The position numbers and the translations under genes were made by a program. Shown here piece after piece: positions 44,200 through 51,754 of a stretch of 64,000 nt of DNA. How positions within the stretch are numbered: position 1 is the first letter of the stretch; each line of letters starts with the position of its first letter. The stretch is from positions 4,728,501 through 4,792,500 of the forward strand of contig NZ_VFOV01000001.1 of assembly GCF_006716315.1 (NCBI RefSeq). The letters are read 5' to 3'. Source of the DNA: Nocardioides albertanoniae. GTDB lineage: Bacteria; Actinomycetota; Actinomycetes; Propionibacteriales; Nocardioidaceae. The notes under the pieces are model-generated. The model did not search any database, had not been told where the DNA came from, and saw only the letters and a list, made by a program, of their open reading frames with translations.

Positions 44200-44265
44200 T
44201 CGTTGTGTTCGGGATGTCTCGAGACCTCGTACGCCGACCCGTGGGCCTTCATCGAAAGGTTCACC

Positions 44266-45219
44266 ATGACCAGGCGACTCTCGCTCATCACCCCGTCCGG
44301 ACGACTCACCCTCGGCAACCTGCTCGGCGCGCTGCGACCGATGGCAGACGCGGCCGGCCCCGACGCCTTCTACGGGCTCTCCGACCTGCATGCGCTGACG
44401 GTGCCGCACACCCCGGCGGTGCTGCGTGCGCGCACGGAGGAGATGGCGCTCCTGCTGCTGGCCTCCGGGCTCGAGCCGGCCACGCTGTTCATCCAGTCGC
44501 ACGTGCCGGCCCATCGATCGCTGACCTATCTGCTGGAGTGCGTCGCACACACCGGCGAGCTGGGCCGGATGATCCAGTTCAAGGAGAAGTCGCGCCGGGT
44601 CGGGGCCTCCGTACGCACCTCGCTGTTCACCTACCCGGTGCTGATGGCGGCCGACATCCTGCTCTACGGGGCGGCCGAGGTGCCCGTCGGCGACGACCAG
44701 CGCCAGCACGTCGAGCTCGCTCGCGATGTCGCGGTGCGGTTCAACACGACGTACGGCCAGGTCTTCACGGTGCCGGAGGCGGTGCATCCGAGCCTCGGAG
44801 CGCGCGTGATGGACCTGGCCGACCCGGCACGCAAGATGTCGAAGTCCGCCGGTGACGACCACGCCGGCTCGATCTACCTCCTCGACCCGCCCGATGTCGT
44901 ACGCCGCAAGGTGGCCCGTGCCGTCACCGACTCGGCCGGGGAGGTCTCCCGCGACGAGGACCGGCCAGGGGTCACCAACCTGATCGACATCCTCGAGGCC
45001 TGCGGAGGTTCTGCTGCCGGGTTGTCGGGCTACGGCGCCCTGAAGTCGGCGGTCACCGACGCCGTCGTCGCCGAGCTCGAGCCGCTGCAGAAGCGCTACC
45101 GCGAGCTCGCCGCCGACCGGGCATACGTGACCGAGGCGTACGCCGCGGGAGCTGCTCGCTGCCGGGAGGTCACCGCTCCGGTGCTGGCTGCGGCGGAAGC
45201 TGCCATCGGGTTGGCCTGA
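44266..45219 (+). CDS. trpS: Tryptophanyl-tRNA synthetase, auxiliary (TrpRS1-like)
   Basis: 317 residues, class I synthetase charging tRNA-Trp. KMSKS is intact (ARKMSKSAGDDHAG). The HIGH-equivalent reads PSGRLTLGNLLGALR with Thr where main TrpRS enzymes have His. AAGG lies upstream of the ATG. In Streptomyces, an auxiliary indolmycin-resistant TrpRS encoded at this locus is controlled by ribosome-mediated attenuation, and the leader and hairpins here fit that. A housekeeping trpS is expected elsewhere. Resistance itself cannot be read from the sequence. Confidence 0.9.
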   Translation: MTRRLSLITPSGRLTLGNLLGALRPMADAAGPDAFYGLSDLHALTVPHTPAVLRARTEEMALLLLASGLEPATLFIQSHVPAHRSLTYLLECVAHTGELGRMIQFKEKSRRVGASVRTSLFTYPVLMAADILLYGAAEVPVGDDQRQHVELARDVAVRFNTTYGQVFTVPEAVHPSLGARVMDLADPARKMSKSAGDDHAGSIYLLDPPDVVRRKVARAVTDSAGEVSRDEDRPGVTNLIDILEACGGSAAGLSGYGALKSAVTDAVVAELEPLQKRYRELAADRAYVTEAYAAGAARCREVTAPVLAAAEAAIGLA

Positions 45220-45234
45220 TGGCGGCGTGCCGGG

Positions 45235-45305
45235 TGTAACACGCTGTTCGTGGAACTACTCGCCCTATCTGAACGGGCGAGAAGTCCTACGAACGACGTG
45301 TTACA
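45235..45305. repeat. 71-bp hairpin repeat family, copy 4 (orphan, diverged)
   Basis: Same 71-base length and ends (TGTAACACG...CGTGTTACA) as copies near 4.4-6.7 kb, but the left arm reads TGTAACACGCTGTTCGTGGA. The centre differs so that CTCGCCC and GGGCGAG now pair, extending the stem. It lies between trpS and the convergent narK, 39 kb from the other copies and without a nuclease gene beside it. Confidence 0.9.
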
Positions 45306-45318
45306 CCGGCCTGCGCCG

Positions 45319-46770
45319 TCAGATCCGCGCGTCGGCCAGCTCCCCCACGCGCACAGCCTGCGGGCGCAGGTAGACCACGGAGGTGACCAGGGCGCAGATC
45401 GCGTAGAAGATCGTGAACGCGACGAACGCCGACTTGGTGGCGTCGAGGGGGTTGGAGACCCAGGGGCTGTTGAAGGCGATCGGGATGAGGAACCCGCCGA
45501 CCGCACCGACGGCGCCGATGATGCCGACCGCGGCCGACGACTTCTTGGTCGCGCCGGCCAGCTCGGCATCGCGCTCGGCGGTGCCCGGGGTGGTGGCCAG
45601 CTCGGCCTCGCGACGGAAGATCGCCGGGATCATCTTGTAGGTCGACCCGTTGCCGATGCCGGTCGCGGCGAAGACGAGCATGAAGAAGCCCAGGAACGCC
45701 GGGAACCACGACTGGTTCGCCTGCGCGATCGCGGGCGAGGCATCGGGGTTCGGGGTGAGCTGCATCAGCGTCCACAGCACGGCGAGGGTGAAGACGACCA
45801 TCCCGATGAACGCACCGAGCGTGACCTTGGCGCCGCCCCAGCGGTCGGCGAGCCAGCCGCCGAGCGGCCGGGTCGCAGACCCGATCAGCGCGCCGAGGAA
45901 GGCGAAGTAGGCGAAGTAGATGCCGGTGCCGAGCGGCGCGGGATCGGGCACCCAGAAGTTGAGCTTGATCAGCAGCGGCATCGCGGCCGAGTAGCCGATG
46001 AACGAGCCGAAGGTGCCGATGTAGAGCAACGCCATGACCCAGGTCTGGCGCGACCTCATGATCGAGAGCTGCTCGCGCGGAGACGACTTCGCGGACGTGA
46101 TGTTGTCCATGAAGAAGAAGGCGGCGAGCACCGCGACGACGGCGAGGGCGGCGTAGACGAACGCGGCCCGCTCGAGGTGAACTCCGCCGGAAGAGGCTTT
46201 GACCAGCCCGAAGATGCCCGCGCTGCCGACGATGACCGGCAGCAGGAGCTGGATGAGTGCGACCCCGAGGTTGCCGCCGGCGGCGTTGAGGCCGAGCGCG
46301 GCGCCCTTCTTGGCCGCGGGGTAGAAGAAGTTGATGTTGGCCATCGAGGAGGCGAAGTTGCCCCCGCCCAGCCCGGCGGTGGCGGCGATGAGGCAGAAGA
46401 CCCAGTAGGGCGTGGACGGCTGCGTGACGGCGTAGGCGAAGCCGAGGGTCGGCACGAGCAGGAGACCGGCCGACATCATCGTCCAGTTGCGGCCGCCGAA
46501 CCTCGGCACCGCGAGCGTGTAGGGCACCCGGAGCAGCGAGCCGACCAGGTTCGGCAGCGCGACCAGGAAGAAGAGCTGGCCGGGGGTGAAGTCGAACCCC
46601 TGGGCCACCAGGAACGCCGAGGAGACCGACCAGATCAGCCAGACCGAGAAGCCGAGATGCTCGGCGAAGATCGACCAGATCAGGTTGCGGCGGGCGGTCT
46701 TCGCTCCGGTCTCGTCCCAGAAGTCGGCGTCCTCCGGACGCCAGTCATCGATCCAGTGGCGGCGGCTCAT
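45319..46770 (-). CDS. narK: Nitrate/nitrite transporter NarK (MFS)
   Basis: 483 residues from ATG 46770 with GAGGAG upstream. Twelve membrane segments. The NNP-family signature GLGGGNFASSMANINFFYP near residue 135 and a second glycine-rich stretch ATGIGNGSTYKMIP near 390 mark nitrate/nitrite porters. No other nitrate assimilation genes are in the window. Convergent with trpS, separated by a hairpin repeat. The 212-bp upstream gap to the PhoX gene holds no gene. Confidence 0.9.
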   Translation of the reverse strand: MSRRHWIDDWRPEDADFWDETGAKTARRNLIWSIFAEHLGFSVWLIWSVSSAFLVAQGFDFTPGQLFFLVALPNLVGSLLRVPYTLAVPRFGGRNWTMMSAGLLLVPTLGFAYAVTQPSTPYWVFCLIAATAGLGGGNFASSMANINFFYPAAKKGAALGLNAAGGNLGVALIQLLLPVIVGSAGIFGLVKASSGGVHLERAAFVYAALAVVAVLAAFFFMDNITSAKSSPREQLSIMRSRQTWVMALLYIGTFGSFIGYSAAMPLLIKLNFWVPDPAPLGTGIYFAYFAFLGALIGSATRPLGGWLADRWGGAKVTLGAFIGMVVFTLAVLWTLMQLTPNPDASPAIAQANQSWFPAFLGFFMLVFAATGIGNGSTYKMIPAIFRREAELATTPGTAERDAELAGATKKSSAAVGIIGAVGAVGGFLIPIAFNSPWVSNPLDATKSAFVAFTIFYAICALVTSVVYLRPQAVRVGELADARI

Positions 46771-46982
46771 GGCAGGCTCCTCGTGCAGCGGTTGGCGAGA
46801 CGTACCCACCATCGGCAGCCCAGGTTTCGGGTGCAGCAGACCCCTGCGCCCAACCCCGTCAACTTCCGCTCACGGCCTCACAAGGAACGCACATCACGTC
46901 GCCGGGATGGGCGGCAGCGAGATCACCGCCGTACGCCGCGGGCGGCCGTTGGCGAGCCGCCCGCCGCGTACGTGGTCGGTGG

Positions 46983-48443
46983 TCAGCCGAGGTAGCGCTC
47001 CCACGGGCCGGTGACGGCCAGGGTGTAGCCGGGGTCCTGCATGTTGACGAAGAGCACCTTGCCGTCGGGCGAGAAGCAGGGGCCGCAGAACTCGGAGTCG
47101 TTCAGGTCGTTGCGGGCGATGGCGTACGCCGGGCCGCCCGGGAACGCGCCGAGCACGTGCGAGGCGCCGGTGCCGTCCTCGGCGAGCACCAGCGAACCCC
47201 AGGGGGTGACGGTGACGTTGTCGGGGCCGTCGAAGGTGAGGTCGCTGTACTTCGGTGCCGGAGCACCGTCCTCCGACTGCGTCTGGTGCGGGAAGTAGGT
47301 CACCAGCTGGATCGTCTCGGCGGCGTAGTCGTAGAACCAGACCATGCCGTCGTGGGGCGAGGCGTCGCCGGGCAGGTCGGTGTCCTCCCAGGCGTAGGAG
47401 TTGACCACGTAGACACCCTCGTCGGTGCCCCACACGCCCTCGAACTTGCGACCGCGGGTGACCTCGCCGTCGGCGAACTGCTCGCGGCACGGCTTCTCCT
47501 GAGCGTCACGCTCCGGCACCGCCTTCCAGGTCACCGGGAAGGGCTGCCCCATCTGCGCCGAGGTCAGGTAGGCCACGTCGGGGAGCACCGAGCCGTCGGG
47601 CAGGATGATCTGCATCGCGGCGAGCGTGCCGGCGTCGTCGGCCAGCTCGGTGCACACGCCCGGGCCGAGCTTCACCCCGGCGGGCGCGGTCCAGCGGTAG
47701 AAGAGCCCGTTGGGCTCGTCGGCGTCCTCGGAGAGGAAGACCTGGGTGCGGGTCGTGTCGATCGCCAGCGCCTCGTGGTCGTAGCGGCCGAACGCCTTGA
47801 TCGGACGCGGGTCGGCCGAGCCGTCGGCCCAGACCTCGAAGACGTAGCCGTGGTCCTTCTCGTAGACGCCCTTCGTGCCGTCCTCGCCCTCCCAGGCCTC
47901 GCCGGCGTCGTTGACGGTCTCCTCGCAGGTCAGCCAGGTGCCCCAGGGGGTCGGGCCGCCGGCGCAGTTGGTCGAGGTGCCCGAGATCGCGACGTACTCA
48001 CCCAGGTTGGCGCCGCCCGCGTCGGTGGTGATCACGGTGCAGCCGCCGCCGAGTGCGCCCGGGTCGTAGACGGTGCCCTCGACGAGCGGCACCGGCACGC
48101 CCTCGCCGGGCTCGATCTCGTGGTTCTGGATCAACGTGTAGCGACCGCGCTTGCCGCCGATCACCATCATCCCGTCGTGGTTGGACGGCGTCTTCTCGCC
48201 CGTCTTCAGGGTGGTCTCACCGGCGGAGGTGACGATCGCGTAGGTGAACCCCTCGGCCAGCGCGAGGATCCCCTTGGGGTCGTCCACGAGCGGCGGGAAC
48301 GGCTCGCGCGGCCCCGTGCCGGGACGCGGGCCGCCGGGCTTGGCCGGCTTCGCCTCGGCAAGGCTCGGCACGGCGCCGGCCACCGCCAGGCCGACACCGG
48401 CGACAGCACTTCCGGTCAGCAGGGAGCGTCGGGTTGCAGACAT
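46983..48443 (-). CDS. PhoX-family Tat-exported phosphatase
   Basis: 486 residues. The twin-arginine signal SATRRSLLTGSAVAGVGLA is followed by a beta-propeller PhoX domain (DUF839). Recognisable segments: NHDGMMVIGG, LIQNHEIEPGEGVPV, TNCAGGPTPWGTWLTCEET (metal-site region) and GPDNVTVTPWGSLVLAEDG near the C-terminus. PhoX enzymes are calcium/iron phosphatases acting outside the membrane. GAGGAG lies about 9 bases before the ATG. A GTTCACC-like element lies about 95 bases upstream but is too weak to call a PHO box. Confidence 0.88.
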   Translation of the reverse strand: MSATRRSLLTGSAVAGVGLAVAGAVPSLAEAKPAKPGGPRPGTGPREPFPPLVDDPKGILALAEGFTYAIVTSAGETTLKTGEKTPSNHDGMMVIGGKRGRYTLIQNHEIEPGEGVPVPLVEGTVYDPGALGGGCTVITTDAGGANLGEYVAISGTSTNCAGGPTPWGTWLTCEETVNDAGEAWEGEDGTKGVYEKDHGYVFEVWADGSADPRPIKAFGRYDHEALAIDTTRTQVFLSEDADEPNGLFYRWTAPAGVKLGPGVCTELADDAGTLAAMQIILPDGSVLPDVAYLTSAQMGQPFPVTWKAVPERDAQEKPCREQFADGEVTRGRKFEGVWGTDEGVYVVNSYAWEDTDLPGDASPHDGMVWFYDYAAETIQLVTYFPHQTQSEDGAPAPKYSDLTFDGPDNVTVTPWGSLVLAEDGTGASHVLGAFPGGPAYAIARNDLNDSEFCGPCFSPDGKVLFVNMQDPGYTLAVTGPWERYLG

Positions 48444-48580
48444 GGGTGGATACTCCTCGGAGCTTCGTAGGGGATCCCGAGACAGGTCTCAGCCCACTAC
48501 TCAATCCACTCCGCGACACCGCCGCGCCCGCCCGAGGTGAACCTCAGGCGACGACACCGTGAAACGTACGCCGAAAGCCC

Positions 48581-48760
48581 TCAGGCGGCGCCGAACAGCC
48601 CGATCAGGCCGCCACTCCGGGCGGCGGCACCAGAGCGGCCCGCACGCTCCCACGCGTGTCCACACCTGCAGCACATGAGCTGCCGGCGGCCCCCCGCCGA
48701 ACGCGTGAGAACCCGGATCTCCTGGTCTTCGGTGCACACAGCACACATAACCGAGGTCAT
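48581..48760 (-). CDS. 59-residue zinc-ribbon protein
   Basis: ATG (complement of 48758-48760) preceded by GAGGAG with 7-base spacing. The protein begins MTSVMCAVCTEDQEIRVLTR and contains a second cysteine cluster MCCRCGHAWER, so CxxC plus CxC-type ligands about 20 residues apart form a likely zinc ribbon. A hydrophobic Gly/Leu C-terminus follows. The gene lies between PhoX and the deazaflavin-type gene. No family was recognised; nucleic acid or protein binding is likely. Other frames here lack a ribosome site. Confidence 0.65.
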   Translation of the reverse strand: MTSVMCAVCTEDQEIRVLTRSAGGRRQLMCCRCGHAWERAGRSGAAARSGGLIGLFGAA

Positions 48761-48906
48761 GGGTTAACTCCTCACACTTCTAGGTGAACAAAGTCTGTAT
48801 AACCCATCCAGCGTGGCACAGAAACCAGCCGATCCCACACTTGAGAACGACCTGTTGATGAACTGTGACAGTGCGTTGACCAGCCATTACGCCGGTCCGC
48901 GAGCTC

Positions 48907-49380
48907 TCAGTCGACGGTGGTGACGCGCAGGAACTCCTGGATGTCGAAGACGGCCCGCACGACGCCGGCGCTCTTCGGGAGCATCGAGGCGACCTCGGCG
49001 TAGGGGACCACCCGCGGGTCGGTGACGCGATGGTCGACGCCGTCGTGGACGATCGTGGCCGAGTTGGCGGCCAGCACGTTCTGCACCCAGTCGACCTTCG
49101 AGGTGTAGGGCAGGTTGATGACGAAGCCGTCAGCGGTCGGCAGCGGCGTGACCGGGGTGGCGTACTCCCGTCCGCTCCGGCGCCCCACGTGGATGACCAC
49201 GCCGTTGGCGGCCCCCTCGTTGCCGGCGGTCTTGAGCGCCTCCGAGGCGAACTGCTTGGAGAACGCGCGGATGCGGTCCTGCAGCCACGGCGACTTGTTG
49301 CGCATCCCGACGACGAAGGCAGCGCCCGCGCCGACCACGCCGACTGCCAGGACGCCCGGAACCACTCGACTCAATCGCAT
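48907..49380 (-). CDS. Deazaflavin (F420)-dependent nitroreductase-family protein
   Basis: 157 residues. An N-terminal hydrophobic segment (VVPGVLAVGVVGAGAAFVVG) may anchor it. The split-barrel domain reads VVIHVGRRSGREYATPVTPLP near residue 61 and VQNVLAANSATIVHDG near 99, typical of the Ddn/DUF385 family binding F420. Substrate is unknown; quinone or nitro-compound reduction occurs in relatives. Divergent from the LytS kinase gene. Confidence 0.85.
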   Translation of the reverse strand: MRLSRVVPGVLAVGVVGAGAAFVVGMRNKSPWLQDRIRAFSKQFASEALKTAGNEGAANGVVIHVGRRSGREYATPVTPLPTADGFVINLPYTSKVDWVQNVLAANSATIVHDGVDHRVTDPRVVPYAEVASMLPKSAGVVRAVFDIQEFLRVTTVD

Positions 49381-49503
49381 GCCGCAAACCTAGCGCGCGC
49401 CCGTGAAGCGACCCGGATGAGCGATAACGTGTGCGCCACCACACGTGCGGGCGATGAGCAGGGCACGGGAAACGTACGGAGAAGGGCACGGAGAGGAGCA
49501 CCG

Positions 49504-50619
49504 ATGCGGCGCTGGCTGCGCAACCGAAGCGGCACCCACCTGGGCACCGAGGCCGACCGGGCGACCTTCCGCACCCTCCACAACGCGTCGCTGGCCAGCC
49601 CCGCGCTGCGCGGCGGTCTGACCGTCGACAGCGCCGAGCGGGCGGCCCCTCATCTGCAGGCGCTCCTCGCCGCCCCCGCGTTGGCGATCACCGACACCGA
49701 CGGGCTGCTGGCCTGGGAAGGCATCGGCACCCACCACCAGGACCGAGCGGCCAAGCTGGCCGAGGCCACCCTCGATCGCGGCGCGACCCGCTTCTACGAC
49801 CGCGTCGACCTCGAGTGCGGCCAGGCCGGCTGCCCGCTGCACTCGGCCGTGGTCAGCCCCCTGGTCGTCGACGACCATCTGGTCGGCACGCTGCAGGCCT
49901 ACGCCCCCGACACCTCGGCGATGATGGTGCGCGCGACCGACGAGATCGCCACCTGGGTCTCCGGCCAGCTCGAGCTCGCCGAGCTCGACGCGTCCCGCCG
50001 CCGGCTGATGGAGGCGGAGGTGCGTGCGCTCCGCGCGCAGATCAGCCCCCACTTCATCTACAACTCCCTGGGTGCGATCGCCAGCTTCGTACGCACCGAT
50101 CCCGAGCGCGCGCGAGAGCTGCTGCTGGAGTTCGCCGACTTCACGCGCTACTCCTTCCGCACCCACGGCGAATACACGACGCTGGCCGAGGAGCTCCGCT
50201 CGGTGGAGCGCTATCTCCTGCTGGAGCAGGCCCGGTTCGGGGAGCGGCTCTCGGTGAAGCTCTCGGTGGCTCCCGAGGTGCTGCCGATCGCGGTGCCGTT
50301 CCTGTGCCTGCAGCCCCTGGTCGAGAACGCCGTACGCCACGGGCTGGCCGACGCGGAGGCCGGCCACATCTCCATCCGGGCTGCCGACAGCGGCACCGAG
50401 TGCGTGATCGAGGTCGAGGACGACGGCGCCGGGGAAGACCCGGAGAAGGTGCGCAACGCGCTGGCCGGCGGCGCCGACTCCGTCGGCCTCGGCAACGTCG
50501 ACGCCCGGCTCCGCAACGCCTATGGCGACGACTACGGCCTAGTCGTCGAGACGGCCCGGGGAGCCGGCACCAAAGTCATCCTCAGGATCCCGAAGTTCGC
50601 CCCAGGAGTGCACCCATGA
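49504..50619 (+). CDS. LytS-type soluble sensor histidine kinase
   Basis: 371 residues, no membrane helix. The N-terminal GAF-like domain (about 40-155) contains a cysteine pair in LECGQAGCPLHSAVVSPL (Cys105, Cys110), a possible redox or metal site. The histidine kinase dimerisation block is LRAQISPHFIYNSLGAIASF with phospho-acceptor His183. The ATPase domain shows LVENAVRHGLADAEAG and VEDDGAGEDP. GGAG lies before the ATG. Overlaps the response regulator gene by 4 bases. Confidence 0.9.
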   Translation: MRRWLRNRSGTHLGTEADRATFRTLHNASLASPALRGGLTVDSAERAAPHLQALLAAPALAITDTDGLLAWEGIGTHHQDRAAKLAEATLDRGATRFYDRVDLECGQAGCPLHSAVVSPLVVDDHLVGTLQAYAPDTSAMMVRATDEIATWVSGQLELAELDASRRRLMEAEVRALRAQISPHFIYNSLGAIASFVRTDPERARELLLEFADFTRYSFRTHGEYTTLAEELRSVERYLLLEQARFGERLSVKLSVAPEVLPIAVPFLCLQPLVENAVRHGLADAEAGHISIRAADSGTECVIEVEDDGAGEDPEKVRNALAGGADSVGLGNVDARLRNAYGDDYGLVVETARGAGTKVILRIPKFAPGVHP

Positions 50620-51383
50620 GTCCGACCGCGTCCTACGCCGGACCACGCCACGGCGCCCCCGGCGGCCGGCTCCGTGTGCTGGTCGTCGACGACGAGCCGC
50701 CGGCGGCCGACGAGCTCTCCTACCTGCTCACCCAGGATGCGCGGGTGGCCGAGGTGCGCACCTGCCTGAGCGCGACCGACGGGCTGCAGCAGCTGCAGGA
50801 GTCGAGCGTCGACGCGGTCTTCCTCGACATCCAGATGCCGGGTCTCAACGGGCTCGAGCTGGCCCGGTTGCTGGCGCGGTTCAAGACGCCGCCGGCGGTC
50901 GTGTTCGTGACCGCCCACGAGGAGCACGCGCTGCAGGCCTTCGATCTGCGCGCGGTCGACTACGTGCTCAAGCCGGTGCGCGCCGAGCGCCTGGCCGAGA
51001 CGGTCACCCGGCTGATGGGCAGCATGCCGGAGGAGGAGCCGAGCGGTGATCTGCAGATCCCGGTCGAGCTCGGCGGCGTCACCCGCTTCGTGTGGCGCTC
51101 GCAGATCACCCACGTCGAGGCCCAGGGCGACTACGCCCGGCTGCACACCGCCGACGCCTCCCACCTGGTGCGGATCCCGCTGACCCAGCTCGAGCAGGAC
51201 TGGGCATCAGCCCGCTTCGTACGCATCCACCGCTCGCTCCTGGTCAACCTCGCCCACGTGACCGAGGTGCGGTCGGACGCCGGGCGCTGCTCGGTCGTCG
51301 TCGGCGGAGCGTCGGCGGGCACCGAGCTGCAGGTCAGCCGCCGCCACACCCGCCAGCTCAAGGACCTGCTGGCCCGGCGATGA
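50616..51383 (+). CDS. LytTR-family response regulator
   Basis: 255 residues. Receiver domain (about 20-135): VLVVDDEPPAADELSYLL, phospho-acceptor Asp in AVFLDIQMPGLNGLE, FVTAHEEHALQAF and YVLKPVRAERLAE. The LytTR DNA-binding domain (about 155-255) shows EAQGDYARLHTADASH and RFVRIHRSLLVNLAHVTEV. It overlaps both the kinase gene and the small membrane gene by 4 bases, so all are translated together. Likely target: the coupled transporter or the neighbouring acetate genes, by inference. Confidence 0.92.
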   Translation: MSPTASYAGPRHGAPGGRLRVLVVDDEPPAADELSYLLTQDARVAEVRTCLSATDGLQQLQESSVDAVFLDIQMPGLNGLELARLLARFKTPPAVVFVTAHEEHALQAFDLRAVDYVLKPVRAERLAETVTRLMGSMPEEEPSGDLQIPVELGGVTRFVWRSQITHVEAQGDYARLHTADASHLVRIPLTQLEQDWASARFVRIHRSLLVNLAHVTEVRSDAGRCSVVVGGASAGTELQVSRRHTRQLKDLLARR

Positions 51384-51754
51384 CAGAACCCCAACGCGTA
51401 CGCATCACCGGACCGCCCCGCCGGCGCCCGGCCGTCCGCCGGGTCGATGTCGCCGAGGACACCCGCCTCGGCGAGGTCTACCTCGGGTCGCTGATGCGCG
51501 CCCAGCTCTCGATCGCCCTCCGCGCCCTGGCCGTGCTCGTGCTCGGCGTCGGCTCCCTCCCGCTGCTGTTCTGGCTGGCCCCAGGCCTCACCCGGGTCGC
51601 TCTCGCCGGCATCCCGCTCCCCTGGCTGCTCCTCGGCGTGCTGGTCTACCCGTTCCTGTTCCTCCTCGGCGCCTGGTATCTGCGCGGCGCCGAGCGCAAC
51701 GAGGCCAGCTACGCCGACCTGCTCGACCCGGAGACCGGCGACGAGACACCATGA
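51380..51754 (+). CDS. Two-helix membrane protein, probable small symporter subunit
   Basis: 124 residues. A basic N-terminus with RLGEVYLGSLMRAQLSIALR precedes two helices (about 48-68 and 77-98) and an acidic C-terminus. Size and position directly before a solute:sodium symporter match the small subunits (DUF485/DUF4212-like) of acetate-type symporters, as with the DUF485 gene at 53465. Overlaps its neighbours by 4 bases on each side. Confidence 0.7.
   Translation: MTEPQRVRITGPPRRRPAVRRVDVAEDTRLGEVYLGSLMRAQLSIALRALAVLVLGVGSLPLLFWLAPGLTRVALAGIPLPWLLLGVLVYPFLFLLGAWYLRGAERNEASYADLLDPETGDETP

Noticed and set aside
48530..48565. PHO box upstream of phoX
   Set aside because: A single GTTCACC-like element and a weaker GTTTCAC occur on the minus strand, but not as adjacent 11-base direct repeats.
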